Assembly (NCBI RefSeq): GCF_043290135.1 | Contig: NC_134701.1 | Coordinates: 63,337,002-63,401,001, forward strand | DNA: 64,000 bases | From: Rhipicephalus microplus | Lineage: Eukaryota > Arthropoda > Arachnida > Ixodida > Ixodidae | Reading direction: 5' to 3' | Shown here: one piece after another, positions 44,298 to 55,756 of the stretch | Layout of the letters: each line of letters starts with the position of its first letter | Numbering within the stretch: position 1 is the stretch's first letter | Made by a program: the position numbers and the translations under genes | Notes under the pieces: model-generated | What the model was told of the DNA's origin: nothing | The model's input: the letters and a program-made list of their open reading frames with translations, nothing else | Database searches by the model: none

Positions 44298-45160
44298 AAT
44301 GCTGTCAGGCAGCTGGGTGCGGCAATTGTTTCATGTAGCCAAGCTCTATTCTCGTCTTATGTACCACGTCCAAGCATTGTTCTTCATGCGCGCTGATTGT
44401 ATTTCGCACAGCATTTCTATCCTCCATGGTCTTGTCCGTCCCACGTCAGTACAATATTTATGCTGTCAAAGTGATCAGGGCCACAAAAGTCAAGATGGCG
44501 CAAGCATAAGACAGTCCATGCTCTTCTTCTTCACCTTACAGATCATATACACAGAACATTACTCTCCTGTGGCGAATGCACCGAATCCGTGCACATGAAC
44601 AAAGACATTAGTGGGGTTGGCCACTACACGCATGAGCCAGTGTTATTCCGTGCGTGATAGGGCTTTAGGAGGACATGGTGAATTATGTCGGTGCGGGTAC
44701 GAGTCGACGGCGATGAAGACAATTGTTTGATTTGTTCTGTCAAGCTCGTTACTTCAAAGCATAAATAGTATGGCCAGGTGTATGGGAGATAGAGAAAGTT
44801 TTATTCAAAAGTCAGTCATTTTTATTAAAGATGTACTGGAACATGAGCTTTTCAGGAAGCTCGACTTTGTGTACTAGAGACCAAAGAAGGACAAGAGATC
44901 CAGAAAGAAAGGGTCTCTTCCTATGACGATATCGCAACAAGATTGCTGACAGATTTGCGTGTCGGTTAATAGAATGCGTGGAAGTTGATGAACATGATCA
45001 GCGCAGATAATAGCTTCATGAGCGTACTCAGTAGGTAGGTGAAAAGAAGGAGGCAGCATCGTGTTCTTAGGCAACGCTGGATTACAATCAAACGAGGCAA
45101 AGTCGAATAACCAACCATCTCGTGCCGGAACGTGTTTTACGCTAACCTCACAAAAGGACT
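44298..45160. other. Anonymous DNA
   Basis: Nothing recognisable beyond short frames. It may include the degraded 3' part of the adjoining gypsy-type relic. Confidence 0.3.
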
Positions 45161-45169
45161 GACGGAAGC

Positions 45170-45420
45170 CTAATTTGGTGGTCAGCTGACATTAGAATTG
45201 CCATCATGTCAGTAATGGTTAGATTTATCCGCTCTGCCAAGTCATTCGTTTTTTAATGGTAGGCGGTTGTTAGTTTATGATTTGTCGAGGAAAACGTAAG
45301 GATGTCATTTATTACTCTAGACGAAACTGTCTACCACAGTCGGTGAAGCGTTGAAGTCGTGTCTGCGCTGAAGGATAACGTTTGCAGCAAGAATTCTGCT
45401 ACGGCGGTGGCGCAGCTGGT
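45170..45420 (-). pseudogene. pol: Integrase catalytic core remnant
   Basis: On minus, VINDILTFSSTNHKLTTAYH is followed after a stop by LAERINLTITDMMAILMSAD. This corresponds to the second half of the DDE core, with the catalytic glutamate of the ...ER(I/F)N motif retained. The second aspartate region just upstream is blurred by frameshift. It is non-functional. Confidence 0.65.
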
Positions 45421-45725
45421 TAAAAGTGCGCAAGTAATTGCAAACTGCGTGGCGTAATTCGTGGGACCGGTGATTCAGTGATCCCCAAGCCTGACGTAAG
45501 GAATGAACCAAGCAGTTCGAGGGTGACAGGATGAAACGGTTCATACTAGACAGTGAGAGATTGAAGACGGCCAGCTGGCGGGAAAGTTGACTTCTAGCGA
45601 ACCTGACAAAAGTCGTGAGAGGTAATGCAATGCCCTACTAATCTATAAATTCCGGGTCATTCCTGGCCAGTAGAGCTGACGGCGTGCTTGATCGTAGGAG
45701 CGCGAAAAGCCTAGTTGCCCCGCTG

Positions 45726-46424
45726 TTAGCACATCGTGAAGCTGGGCCAGAACAGTCGAATGAAGGTGAGCCAGAAGCACAAACAAATGCACGGACTTTT
45801 CTGATAGAATTTCGACATATGGTCAAGATCATCAGGCAGCAAACTGCGATAAAGCAAAGTGCCACCGCGTAGCACGAAGAGACAATGGGATGAATCAGGA
45901 GCCGGTGAGTGGAGGCGGTGAATGATCATGTAAAGAGTCGGGTATCGGCATTGCTCAGCAAAACTCTTGAAGAGATCAGTTGTTGCGAACACAGATGAAA
46001 TGATATCGCTCATCGAAGCTTGTGGAGGGTCTACAGAATAAGGGGAGGAAGTTGGCGTCCTGATGCATGTGGTCCGACTGGCAGACGACTGTGGATGTGT
46101 ACTCGTGCAGTTGTAATGCCAAACGACCAATGTAACCAGATAGATCCTTAAGAGAAAGCAGCCAGCAGAGCGTGTGGTGATCACTGACAATGGCGAAGGG
46201 TCTGCCACACAGATATCGGAGAAATTTATCAACGGCTGAAACAGGAGCGATGCACTCTCTCTGTCTTGTTCAATAATTCCGTTCAGCTGTGGAAAGAAGC
46301 GACTGGCGTATGCAGCAACCTTATCTTGACTGCTTTGACTAGGGCCGAGAATAGCGCTGATGACATGACCACTGGCATCGGTACGTACTTGGGTAGTTGC
46401 CGAGTCGTCGAAATGAACGAACAC
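45726..46424 (-). pseudogene. pol: RNase H remnant
   Basis: The frame starts FVHFDDSATTQVRTDASGHV, which carries the first RNase H aspartate (TDAS), and continues AAYASRFFPQLN. The expected glutamate motif (EKECLA type) is replaced by DRESASLLFQ, and the downstream VTDHHAL motif is degraded to VITTRSAG. The remaining C-terminal part has no clear homology. The enzyme is dead. Confidence 0.7.
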
Positions 46425-46481
46425 AGGGGCGATGGGAGTAGGTAGACAAAATTAAAATAAAAATCAAGGGAGCTTATCTAG

Positions 46482-46926
46482 GGAGTGAATGACGATGAGT
46501 GGAACGAAGTGTCCGTCAGCCCGTCCGTGCTTCTGTTCGTACGTTCGTTCTTGCTTCCAATTGTCCGCGCGACTATCCATGCGTCCATACATGCGTAAAT
46601 CCGTCTGTCAGGGCGTCCATCTACCCGCACGTGCACGCGTCCGTCCATATGTCCATCCGTCTTCTAGTCTATCTGTCCGTATGTGCCTGCGTTCATCTAG
46701 TACCATCATCTCGCATCTCATCCCCTGTGGCACATACCCGCTCCGCTCATCCGTCCATTCGTCCATCCTTCTGATAGTCTGTCTGTCCGTCCGTTCATGC
46801 GTCCGTCCATGCGTCCATATAGTGAATACTCAAAGTACCGCCATCTCCCATCTCGCATCACGGTGGCTACGTACGACAACGACGTAGGATGGACAGATCC
46901 ACGCTTTAAGGAGCTTCGCCCCTAAA
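46482..46926 (+). repeat. Minisatellite-bearing repeat element, copy 2
   Basis: It opens gggagtgaatgacgatgagt and closes aaggagcttcgcccctaaaa, with degenerate tccgtccat/gcgtccat minisatellite between. It is inserted in the gypsy-type relic between RT and RNase H. This is the most compact of the three copies. Confidence 0.7.
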
Positions 46927-47720
46927 ATGGCCGACATTCGGTTACGGGCCCAAGAAAAGGAGGCATCTTTTTTTAAAAGGAAGTGGATGGGCTCTGCAAT
47001 CGTTGCAAAATCTTCAACAAAGCGGCAAAAATATGAGCTTATGCCAAAGAAAGAGCGAATGTTGTTGGAGAAATATTCAGTTGGGGAGTCCATAATAGCG
47101 CGTATTTTTGCTCGGTCCAGTCGTATACCCGCCGTGTGCACAAGCTAGCCTAGAATGGGGATATCTAGGTGGTTGAAGTGGCATTTCGATGAATTCAGGT
47201 GAATACTTGCGGCGCGCAAAGTTTGTAATAATACAGCTGAAAAGCGTTGAAGGTGACTTCTGATCATGGGTGAGAAAAAAACGACATTGTCGATGTAGCA
47301 AACGCATGTGCACCACAAGGAACCAAAAACTAGGCTTTCTGTCATGCGCTCAAATGTTTCTGGAGCCAAATAACAGCTCAAATAACAGGATCGAATTGAA
47401 GGCCACACAGTGTATTGAAAGTAGCTTTCTGCTGAACATTTTCATCGATAGCAATTTGTAAATAGTCTAAGCTAGTGTTAATGAAAGAAAGGTTCTCTGT
47501 ACCATAAGGAGAATTAAGGGTGTCGTCTGTTCACGACCATCTTTATCTTGTTGAGCCAATAGTCATAGTCAGCGCAGAACCACCAGGTGTCCTTCTACTT
47601 CTTCACAAAAACAACAGGTGACACCAAAGAACTAAGATGGTTTCATGATGTTCTCAGAGAACATCTTGTGGACTTCCACCCGAATGATGCCAACAAAAGG
47701 CGTAAGTCATCGGTTTGGAA
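46927..47720 (-). pseudogene. pol: Reverse transcriptase remnant
   Basis: Minus-strand pieces include APETFERMTESLVFGSLW and CVCYIDNVVFF, where the catalytic YxDD reads YIDN so its second aspartate is lost. IRSFFGISSYFCRFVEDFAT and AEPIHFLLKKDASFSW, which belong to the RT-RNase H connection, follow in the next frame. Upstream, the strand encodes scattered motifs of the RT N-terminal half in several frames. It is beyond repair as a gene. Confidence 0.75.
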
Positions 47721-48220
47721 AGAGAAAGGTTCAGGGTAATCATGTCGACAAACGGTTCCTCAGATGTCGCGCTAGCAGCAGGGTCGACTGACGCCAGCTG
47801 TGGCACATACATGGCCAGGGAAATAGGGTTGTGTGCGTCTAAAATGGTGTGTTGCCCAGCCCGATACCTTCAGGATGCAGTTGTTCGCAACGTCCAAAGG
47901 TATATACAGGTAAGCATGCGTAATTTGCAGAAACAGTCATTAATGAGGGAGGCAGAATTCAAGGAAGGGGTAAGCAGGTAGGCACCATCACGTACATGAG
48001 CGCATGGTGTAAAAGAGAAGTACGTCATCGTAGTTGAGTGGAAGTTCGTCAACGAGCTGGGTTACACGTAAACATAGATTCCGCGTGAAGGTCAGGTCGG
48101 GCATGCCAGGAAGCTGTTAATTTCAGCAGAATACTGAATAGGTGAAGAATGCGGGCTCAGAAATTCATGACTTGCGATGAGGTCCTGAGGGAAATCTTCC
48201 ATAACAGCAAAGAGAAATGA

Positions 48221-48253
48221 GATCATGTGGCTAGCGAAGCTAGCCACATGATC
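48221..48253. other. Perfect 15-bp inverted repeat with 3-base loop
   Basis: The arms gatcatgtggctagc and gctagccacatgatc are separated by gaa. A stable hairpin would form on either strand. There is no associated gene. Confidence 0.9.
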
Positions 48254-49077
48254 ATACATGATTGTACCGCTGAGTACAATCTAAGAACACAAGGGGTACA
48301 GCCATCAGCTACACGAGCAACAGGCGATGAAGCTGGTGTAAGAACCTTATGAGATGAATGGAGAGGTGAGCGTTTATGACTAATAATTGGGCTCTAGTGT
48401 GGATGAGCGCCAAAACAAGTTCACCATCAACATCTTCGTCCAAAATGTCTCGTCGGATAGCCTGAGTCAAAGGACGATTTCCGAGTTGGTAGGCCCATGC
48501 AGGATCACCTCTGGTTGCTGCACTTGTCAATTTTCTGAAGAGGCGCGGTGAGGGTAAGGCGGGGGTACGGTGGCGTTAAGCGATGAAGATAAGATAACGA
48601 GGAACGTCTCCGGTTTTGTGGGGAATGAGAGTGGTCGTAACCTAAGGCTGAAGTTCCGACGTCCAGGTTTGGTGGGTTCTTGCGGGCAGAATAGGATGAA
48701 GATTGAGTGTCTTCGGGACTGCACGGTGCACAAAGACACGATGGCCTACTATAGCGGCCGAAAGTGGGAGACTCTCAAGCTTCGCCTTTAAAGGTTGAAC
48801 GCGATTGTGATACTTTAGTCATTCTGCATACTTTAATCACTTTTGAATAGTTTTATTGTATATTGTTACACGAGAAGTTTAAATTGTTGATTATTGCAGT
48901 CTAATAAATAAAGTTAAAAGAGGCTTGTTTCAGAGAAGCCTCAGCATATTGCGGCATTCTGTGTTATGGGTAGCATGCTTTAGACCATGAGGAATGACGC
49001 ACGTGAAATATACTCGAACTTGCTATGTGCCCACTACGTGGTCCTAAGAAAAACGCGCAATAACGTTTGTGCTTTTT

Positions 49078-49704
49078 AAAGACGATAGTCTTTCTTTGGA
49101 ACCTTCAACGCAAAAATTTTGATTTGTCCGTCTGTCTGTATTTTCGTCTGTTTGTTCACTCATACCAGCATTGTGTACTTGAAACGGCTGACCCTATCCA
49201 CAGCGACTACCAATGTTGCTCAAGGTGGAGCGTTCATGCTTGTGCAATTGTCAATTAAAAAGCAATTATTGCGCATGTCTGGGGCACCATAAGAACACGC
49301 ACATATTCTGCATATGCATCTCTTACTAGAAACCCATACATAAGTAATTTTAAGGACCGTAGCGCTTATCACGCTGCACTTACCATGCAACACTTGCATG
49401 AAACGGGGAGTGTTTTCAACGCTTTGCCAAGACGAGATTGTGGTGGCACCTACCCGTCGCCTCGTGTTCTACAGCTTATCACTTCTGAGACGGGCGCGCA
49501 CGGCCCCGCGCTTTGCTTTACAAAAGAAACTGCCAGATGGCGCTCATGTCTCACGGGTGACGTGACTTGATGCGCTACTTCGCCTCCACTGCACGCTCGA
49601 GGCACTCTAACGCAGTGCCTCCGGAATACCATTCACCAATTTTCTTGGCAGAACATCAAATAAATGTTTTGATCACTCTCTCCACACGCAGGACTATCGT
49701 CTTT
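49078..49704 (+). mobile_element. TIR-flanked repeat, copy B
   Basis: The ends are aaagacgatagtctt (49078-49092) and aggactatcgtcttt (49690-49704), matching over the first 14 positions. The interior matches copy A (11755-12399) in inverse orientation. Both of its ends carry C where both ends of copy A carry T. Homology extends to about 49750 beyond the right TIR (ggggccaattttt). There is no coding capacity. Confidence 0.65.
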
Positions 49705-49750
49705 AGACGACGTTTGCAGATTTTATGCAGGTACGGGGCCAATTTTTTGT

Positions 49751-50289
49751 AATGACTGGTGGCTTTAACCCACGAATATTTCATCAGCATCACATGTTGG
49801 AGACCCAATGGCAATATAAGCTTGTATACCACTATACTGTCATTTTACATGCTGCATTGGGAAGCCTGTATTCAGGTCACCTGTGTTTGTAATGCATGAA
49901 CGTTATTTTTAGCGCATCTCGAAGAAGACACATGGCTGTGTGGCAAAAAACCTGCTTGCCACGCAAGAGGTTTTAAACCTCACTGGGTGCTGGAAAGCTT
50001 TATTGTTTATTTTATTGATGTCTCTCAATTTTTCGGTCATGTCCACGATGGTGATTTCTCACCCAAAGCCAACGACACCCACGCCGGAGTTTCTGCAATA
50101 CGAGCTCTTAAACTCTCTCGTATTAATAGCAATAGATGTGCCCTACCCTAATGTAGTTATAACATATCGGTCCGGCATCACATGTGGGCCACTGGTTCGT
50201 GTCATGGTAGCGAGACTAGGTTGGTTGTGGGTGGTATGTTGGAACAGGGCTGACCACAGGACGGCTTTCGTTACGTATGGGCTGGATAT
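49751..50289. other. Anonymous DNA
   Basis: Only a 120-codon plus frame (49940-50302) is open. It runs into the gag relic and shows no domain. I see nothing else. Confidence 0.35.
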
Positions 50290-50930
50290 CTGCGTTTTCT
50301 AGTTCTTCGCGCACGACGGCCTGATTAATGACATTGTCGGGGGGGGGGCATTTTGTAAGAACGAACCAGCGGAGCTAATGGGCATGCTGAACCGATGAGC
50401 TGGAGCGTGACGTCATCTAACGGTGACGTGGCAGTGTGCTAGGAAACTGGACAATTTGCTGCGTGGTTCGTAGGCTCTTCCCTTCTTCGAAGCGTCAGCA
50501 ATCCCTGGTGATGTCGTCAGTGAAGGGGCAGACCTTGTAGACTATTAAGTGGAAGGCGTCATCAGCGATGCCTTCAAGAACTTTGTGAACTACGGGAGTT
50601 CGGTTGTTAGCTTGCCGGAACAAGGCTGAAATATTTTGGATACACACTATGCACGCTTCTATGCCGGTTAGTGCATGACACTAAAGTTGTTTCCGAGCTG
50701 GTCGTTTGGATTTATTGGGCTTTCTGAAGAGGTCCGATTTTTCGTTAATATACATCGCAACTGGCCAGCTCCTACTCGTGCGTGTCGAGCCACACAGTGG
50801 CAGTTCCCCTCAGGTAGTAGCTGATGCTTGCCAGCATCAAAGTGCGATCCCACTGGTTGGTCTTGCTGGCACGCTCATTGGTGGCCAGCCAATCTTTGAC
50901 GTGCACTTTATGCGTTCTGCAGAAGGGGTC
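50290..50930 (-). pseudogene. gag: gag remnant of the decayed gypsy-type relic
   Basis: On minus, DWLATNERASKTNQWDRTLM and SYYLRGTATVWLDTHE (near 50930-50790) give the core helical region of gypsy gag. VVHKVLEGIADDAFHLIVYK and DDITRDC (near 50600-50500) give the capsid C-terminal part, and NAINQAVVREELENADI-like residues lie near 50330. Stops and shifts separate the pieces, and a run of G at about 50339-50347 marks one break. The 171-codon plus frame at 50706-51221 is a shadow of this relic. Confidence 0.7.
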
Positions 50931-51941
50931 AGGGTTTCGGAGTTGGGTCACAAAAACGTGGCTTGGTTAAGTTGCCAAAGTGGTAGCTACATCGGCGTAA
51001 CTGCCTTTCGACATGATAGTTTGCCCCAAAAAATGCCCGCTGTGGAGTTCGTGATCTGCATTGGATATAACCCGAATTTACACAAAAATGCTACAGGGAG
51101 ACGACAAGTAGAAACGGCTATACTTACAATATTCACACAAACAAAGTTATCGGGACAACAACAGCCAAGATGGCGCGAGCAGGATACAGCACGTCTTCCT
51201 CTTCTCCTTTCTCTAGGTTAGCGGCAGGTAACGACATAACTTGTATAATGCCTATTTATCGTTAGTTTACTTCCCTTAATACATTTTGGCTGTCGAGGCT
51301 CTTTGAACGCATCATCACCGCTTGAACAAGCCTTCCTAGGTAAAATGAGTCTATAATTGTGAAAAATATAAATATTTAGGTTTGCAGAAACCTTAAACGC
51401 ACTCTCGAAAGTGAATTGGTATATTCTCGTGAACTCTTCATTTGCATCATCCTTTCGTTATGACCACCAGAATTTTAAACCCTAACTTATGGTGAGACAA
51501 ATGACAGTTTTATCATAATAGGAAATTTTATTAACATTTGTCTGTGAGAAGCCGCAACGATGTAGTAGTTGCTTATGCTGGATGCCAGCTGATATACTTA
51601 TTAAAAGAAGATGAATAGGCTAGAGCAGGAACATATGCTTGCGCATTCTTAAACGGCTGTAAACGTCAACATAAACGTAAAACACTCCCAATCTCCATCC
51701 GAAGAGAACCAGCTACTTAGAGGATGCATACGTGGTCCGCATTGTTCTCCAAAATGTTTTTTTTGGCTGCTTTATAAGAAACATACATTACTCAGGAAAG
51801 TTTTATTTTTAGCTACGACGTGGTATTTTGCATCATTTTGAAGTTTTTAGAGGTGACAATAAAATAAAAGATGTGTAAATCGTTGAGCCTCACAAGTAGC
51901 TAGGAGCATTAATTTTTTTCTTGAACATGTTGAACCGCTGC
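50931..51941. other. Anonymous A+T-rich DNA
   Basis: There is no recognisable gene. If the candidate exon at 51946-52209 is internal, this region would be its downstream intron. Confidence 0.35.
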
Positions 51942-52209
51942 CTACCTTGTGCTGGCATACATCGACCCAGGTTGGCCGTACATCATAGGCGGTGAGCAGA
52001 ACGCCATCTGCGGCTGCGGTGCAAACGCCATGGAGGGTGGCTGCTGCATGAACTGCTGCGGTTGAAGTCCCATTGGTTGCATCATCCCTGCCATCATTTG
52101 TGGGGGAGATGCAGGGGCCGCAAGCATCATTTGTGGTTGCTGGGCGGCTCCAGGCACTGGTTGGTACATCATAGGAGGCGTCACAGGACGCACGTCCACT
52201 TGACTTCCG
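51942..52209 (-). CDS. Candidate host-gene exon, Met/Pro/Gln-rich
   Basis: A consensus-like acceptor (gtgttctcag) precedes the exon at 52209. The frame then reads GSQVDVRPVTPPMMYQPVPG and continues for 88 residues, rich in Met, Pro, Gln and Ala, with repeated PP(Q)MM-type motifs (PPMMYQ, PPQMMAGMMQ, PPMMYGQ). It ends STR followed by TAG at 51942-51944. The same bases form a fair donor (caag|gtaggc, exon end 51946), so the exon may be internal. The composition suggests a disordered tail, as in adaptor or RNA-binding proteins, but I cannot name the gene. Unlike its surroundings it shows no retroelement similarity. A 126-codon frame in another phase overlaps it. Confidence 0.5.
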
Positions 52210-52658
52210 CTGAGAACACAGCGCCATGTGGTTCTGTCACTGATATGAACAAATGCTTTTCCATAGAAATTTCTCTGGTATTAACACATAACTGCCACAG
52301 AATGCTTACTAAATATTCAGACTACAATTGCAAACAATACTAAAAGATAAAGATGGTCGTTCAGAAAACGTATAAGCTACTGCTTGTGCAGGCCTCCTTC
52401 CTCTAAAACTGTAATCGTTTCTCATTTGCAAACTGTCTGACTGGGTTTAGAATGGTTGTATAACTGACCGATTGATCAACACACGAACCGGCTGACGTAT
52501 TTCATGACAAGTGTTTTATAGCTGCGCACTAGTTCGCTGCACGGATAATTAAGCTTTAAGTGGAGTATTTCGCTCACAACATTAGTGCTTCTTGAGGTGT
52601 AGTATTGCAACACGACAAGGAAACACAATATGAGCCAAAAATTAGGCATGACACTTGC

Positions 52659-52709
52659 CTTCCTCTGGTGATATTCACTCGAGTTTGCGAGCTGATGTTC
52701 ACGTTGATC
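52659..52709 (-). CDS. Candidate 51-bp upstream exon of the same gene, GC donor
   Basis: An acceptor with a pyrimidine-rich lead (ttatctcttcacag) precedes 52709. The exon ends at 52659 before gcaagt, the standard context of a GC-AG intron. In the phase that joins correctly to the downstream exon (ending with two bases AG that combine with C) it reads INVNISSQTRVNITRG. The other open phase (DQREHQLANSSEYHQRK) joins the less gene-like frame. The call is inference from splice signals and phase only. Confidence 0.35.
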
Positions 52710-53034
52710 CTGTGAAGAGATAAAAATAGCTGATATTTGAAAAAAAGTATAGCCGCAAGGGCAAAACAATGAATATGATAGCAACAACTTGGAATGTTAC
52801 GCTGAAAATAGCAAGCAGATCGAAACGTTCAGCGTGCTGCTCAGGCACAAGTAACGCACGAAAACAACACGCACATGAAGAGCGGTGTGAAATAACAACG
52901 TTTATAGCTCGACACTTAACGGGCTGTTCAAATGAAAACGACGCACGAAACGTAACCACCAGTACAGATGAGCATAAAATAAGAAGTGTCCCGGTTGTTA
53001 CTTAGCTTTGTCTGAAAAGCGCCCCTTTTAAATG
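52710..53034. other. Anonymous DNA
   Basis: This is the stretch between the candidate exon and the inverted LINE segment. The open frames on both strands (52699-53005) have no recognisable domain. Confidence 0.3.
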
Positions 53035-53039
53035 CGAAG

Positions 53040-53976
53040 CATTTCTTGACACACTTCGGTGATTTTGAGAGTATCTATTTATATATCTTCTTTGTCCCTT
53101 AGTGCATACATCCGATTTTGCCTATCCCAAGTTTCCTTTTGAATGCTTTGACGCTTCCTCCGTTTTTCAGAGCGTGTTAAATTCTCTCCATGTTACACCT
53201 TCTTACATCGCATAAATTGCGCCTAATAATCAACTTCGAAAGCTCTGCCAGGTATATTTTGTCTGTTGTACTTGAGACTTTCATGATGTGACGCTTCTTA
53301 GATTCTTTGTTTCCTGAGAGAGCTTGCCAGTGTCCTGTCTAACTACCCTGCCTACAACTTCCACTGCCCTCTCCGTAATGATAATCGTAAGATTATCATT
53401 CATATTATCTACGCTAAGGCTGGTTTCCTCACTAAGAGCCGAGTACCTGTTCTGAAGCGAGACTCTGAATTCCGGTACTTTCCCTCTCAGTGCTAGCTCA
53501 TTGATTGGCTTCTTGCGTATCAGTTTCTGTCGTTCCTTCTTCAAGTCTAGGTGTATTCGAGACCGTATCATTCTGTGGTCACTGCATCATACCTTGCCAC
53601 CCACTTCCACATCCTGCACAATGCCTGAGTGTGCACTCATTAAAAAGTCTATTTCGTTCTTATTTTCTCCATTAGGGCTCTTATATGTCCCCTTGCGGTT
53701 TCGTCGTTTTCGGTAGAAGGCATTCAAAATCCGTAAATTATTGCGTTCTGCGAATTCTACTAGTTGCTCTGCACTGGCGTTTCTAGTACCGATGCCATAA
53801 TCCACTACTGCCTGGTCTCCAGTCTGCTTCTTTCCTACCTTTGCATTAAAGTCTCCCAAAAGTATAGTACACTGTATTTTTACCTTACTCATTGCCGATT
53901 CCACGTCTTCATAGAAGCTTTCAACTGAAGCGTCATCATGACTGGATGTAGACGCGTAAGCCTGTACCACCTTCAT
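53040..53976 (-). pseudogene. LINE apurinic-type endonuclease and linker, inverted
   Basis: The frame from 53976 carries the C-terminal half of an AP-like endonuclease: CTILLGDFNAKVG (residues 36-48, with the GDFN motif), NEIDFLM, and, after a single in-frame TGA near 53587, CSDHRMIRSR (the SDH motif). A basic linker follows (LDLKKERQKLIRKKPINELA), and to about 53040 broken RTE-like sequence (ALKNGGSVKAFKRKLGIGK). The N-terminal part of the endonuclease is absent, so the copy is 5'-truncated as well as inverted. The enzyme would nick target DNA for integration; this copy is inactive. Confidence 0.85.
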
Positions 53977-54029
53977 CTTGTATCTCTTACGTCATGGCAT
54001 GATGTACCAAGGCAAAATAACTACCACAT

Positions 54030-55660
54030 ATGGACAGGATAGTTAAAATGACGGAGGAGTTTCACAGTCATCTGTACAGTAGCCGGGACCACCACGACCT
54101 TATTACTATAGGAACTAGCAGTAACCCAGATGACACCCCACCAGTAATAATAAAAGAAGTCAGAAAAGCTTTCGAGAGCATGCAAAGAGGCAAAGCTGCT
54201 GGTAAGGATCAGGTAACATCAGATCTGCTGAAAGATGGAGGACAGATTGTGTTAGAAAAACCAGCCACCCTGTTTATGAGATGTCTCCTGATGGGAAGAG
54301 TACCAGAGTCTTGGAAGAGTGCTAACATCATCTTAATACATGAAAAAGGAGATGACAAGGACTTGAAGAATTACAGGCCTTGAAGAATTGAAGGACTTGA
54401 AGAATTGAAGAATCAGCTTGCTCTCTGTAGTATACAAGCTATTTACAAAGGTAGTTGCTAACAGAGTAAAGAGAACATTAGAGTTCAATCAACCAAAGGA
54501 ACAAGCAGGATTTCGAAAAGGCTACTCAACAATCGACCACATTCATACTATCAAACAGGTAATAGAGAAATGCTCAGAATATAACCAACCACTATACATA
54601 GCCTTCATAAATTACGAGAAGGCGTCTGATTCAGTTGAAATATCAGCCGTCATGCAAACAATGCGGAATCGGGGCCTCGATGAAGTATATATAAACATCC
54701 TGGAAGAAATCTGCAGGGGATTGACTGCTACGATAGTGCTTCATATAAAAAGCAACAGAATACCAATCAAGAAGGGTGTAAGGCATGGAGACACAATCTC
54801 CCCAATGCTATTTACCGCGTGCTTACAGGAGGTTTTCAGAAGCCTAGAATGGGAACAGTTAGGGATAAGAGTTAATGGAGAGTACCTTAGTAACCTGCGC
54901 TTTTCCAATGACATTGCATTGCTGAGTAACTCAGGGGACGAATCGCAACTCATGATTACGGAGTTGGACAAGAAGAGCAGAAAGATGGGTCTTAAAATTA
55001 ATCTGCAGAAAACGAAAGAAATGTACAACCTCGGGAAAGAGCAGCGCTTTGAAATAGGTAATAGTGCACTTCAAGTTGTAAAAGACTACGTCTACTTAGG
55101 GCAGGTACTAACCGTGAAGCCGAACCTCGAGTTTGAAGTAACTAGAAGAATAAGAATGGGGTGGAGCACATTTGGCAAGCACTCTCAAATAATGACAGGT
55201 AGATTGCCACTTTTCCTCAAGGGGAAGGTATATAACAGCTGTATCTTGCCGCTACGTATCTATGGAGTGGAAACCTGGAGATTTACAAAGAAGGTTAAGC
55301 CTAAATTGAGGACAACGCAGTGAGCAACGGAAAGGAAAATGGTCGGTGTGACCTTAAGAGACAAGAAGAGAGCAGAGTGGATTAGGGAACAAACCAGGGT
55401 TGAAGATATCATAGTTGAAATCAAGAAGAGCATATTGACGTGGGCCTGGCATGTAGCACGTAGACAGGATAACCGCTGGTCATTAAGGGTAACTAACTAG
55501 ATTCCCAGATAAGACAAGTGGGTTAGGGGGAGACAGAAGGTTAGGTGGGCAGATGAGATTAATAAGTTTGTGGGTATAAATTGGCAGCAGCAAGCACAGG
55601 ACCGGGTTAACTGGCGGAACATGGGAGAGGCCTTTGTCCTGCAGTAGACGTAGTCGGGCT
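54030..55660 (+). pseudogene. LINE reverse transcriptase and C-terminal region, inactive
   Basis: The first frame (54030-54383) holds RT domains 0-1 (GKAAGKDQVTSDLLK, VPESWKSANIILIHEKGD, LKNYRP). A stuttered repeat of ttgaagaattgaaggac near 54370-54410 then shifts the frame. The main frame (54418-55323) contains EQAGFRKGYSTIDHIHTI and GVRHGDTISPMLF. The first catalytic aspartate is Asn (FINYEKASD, residue 65), and the FADD box reads FSND (residues 162-165), so its first aspartate is also lost. After stops, the C-terminus continues (RQKVRWADEINKFVGINWQQ) to about 55645. RT activity is impossible. Confidence 0.9.
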
Positions 55661-55674
55661 GATGAGGATGATGA

Positions 55675-55676
55675 TG

Positions 55677-55756
<80 letters not shown>

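Larger units (their letters stand above)
45170..50930 (-). mobile_element. Heavily decayed Ty3/gypsy-type relic with nested insertions
   Basis: Minus-strand fragments occur in normal gypsy order: gag near 50930-50290, RT near 47700-46927, RNase H near 46424-46200, integrase near 45400-45170. Every segment is broken by frameshifts and stops. The sequence between RT and RNase H is interrupted by the minisatellite element 46482-46926, and the gag-RT interval contains the TIR repeat 49078-49704. LTRs were not identified. Treating these pieces as one insertion rests on shared strand and order. Confidence 0.65.

Noticed and set aside
50706..51221. 171-codon plus-strand ORF
   Set aside because: The opposite strand of its left half encodes recognisable gypsy gag sequence (DWLATNERASKTNQWD and SYYLRGTATVWLDTHE), so the plus frame is a shadow.
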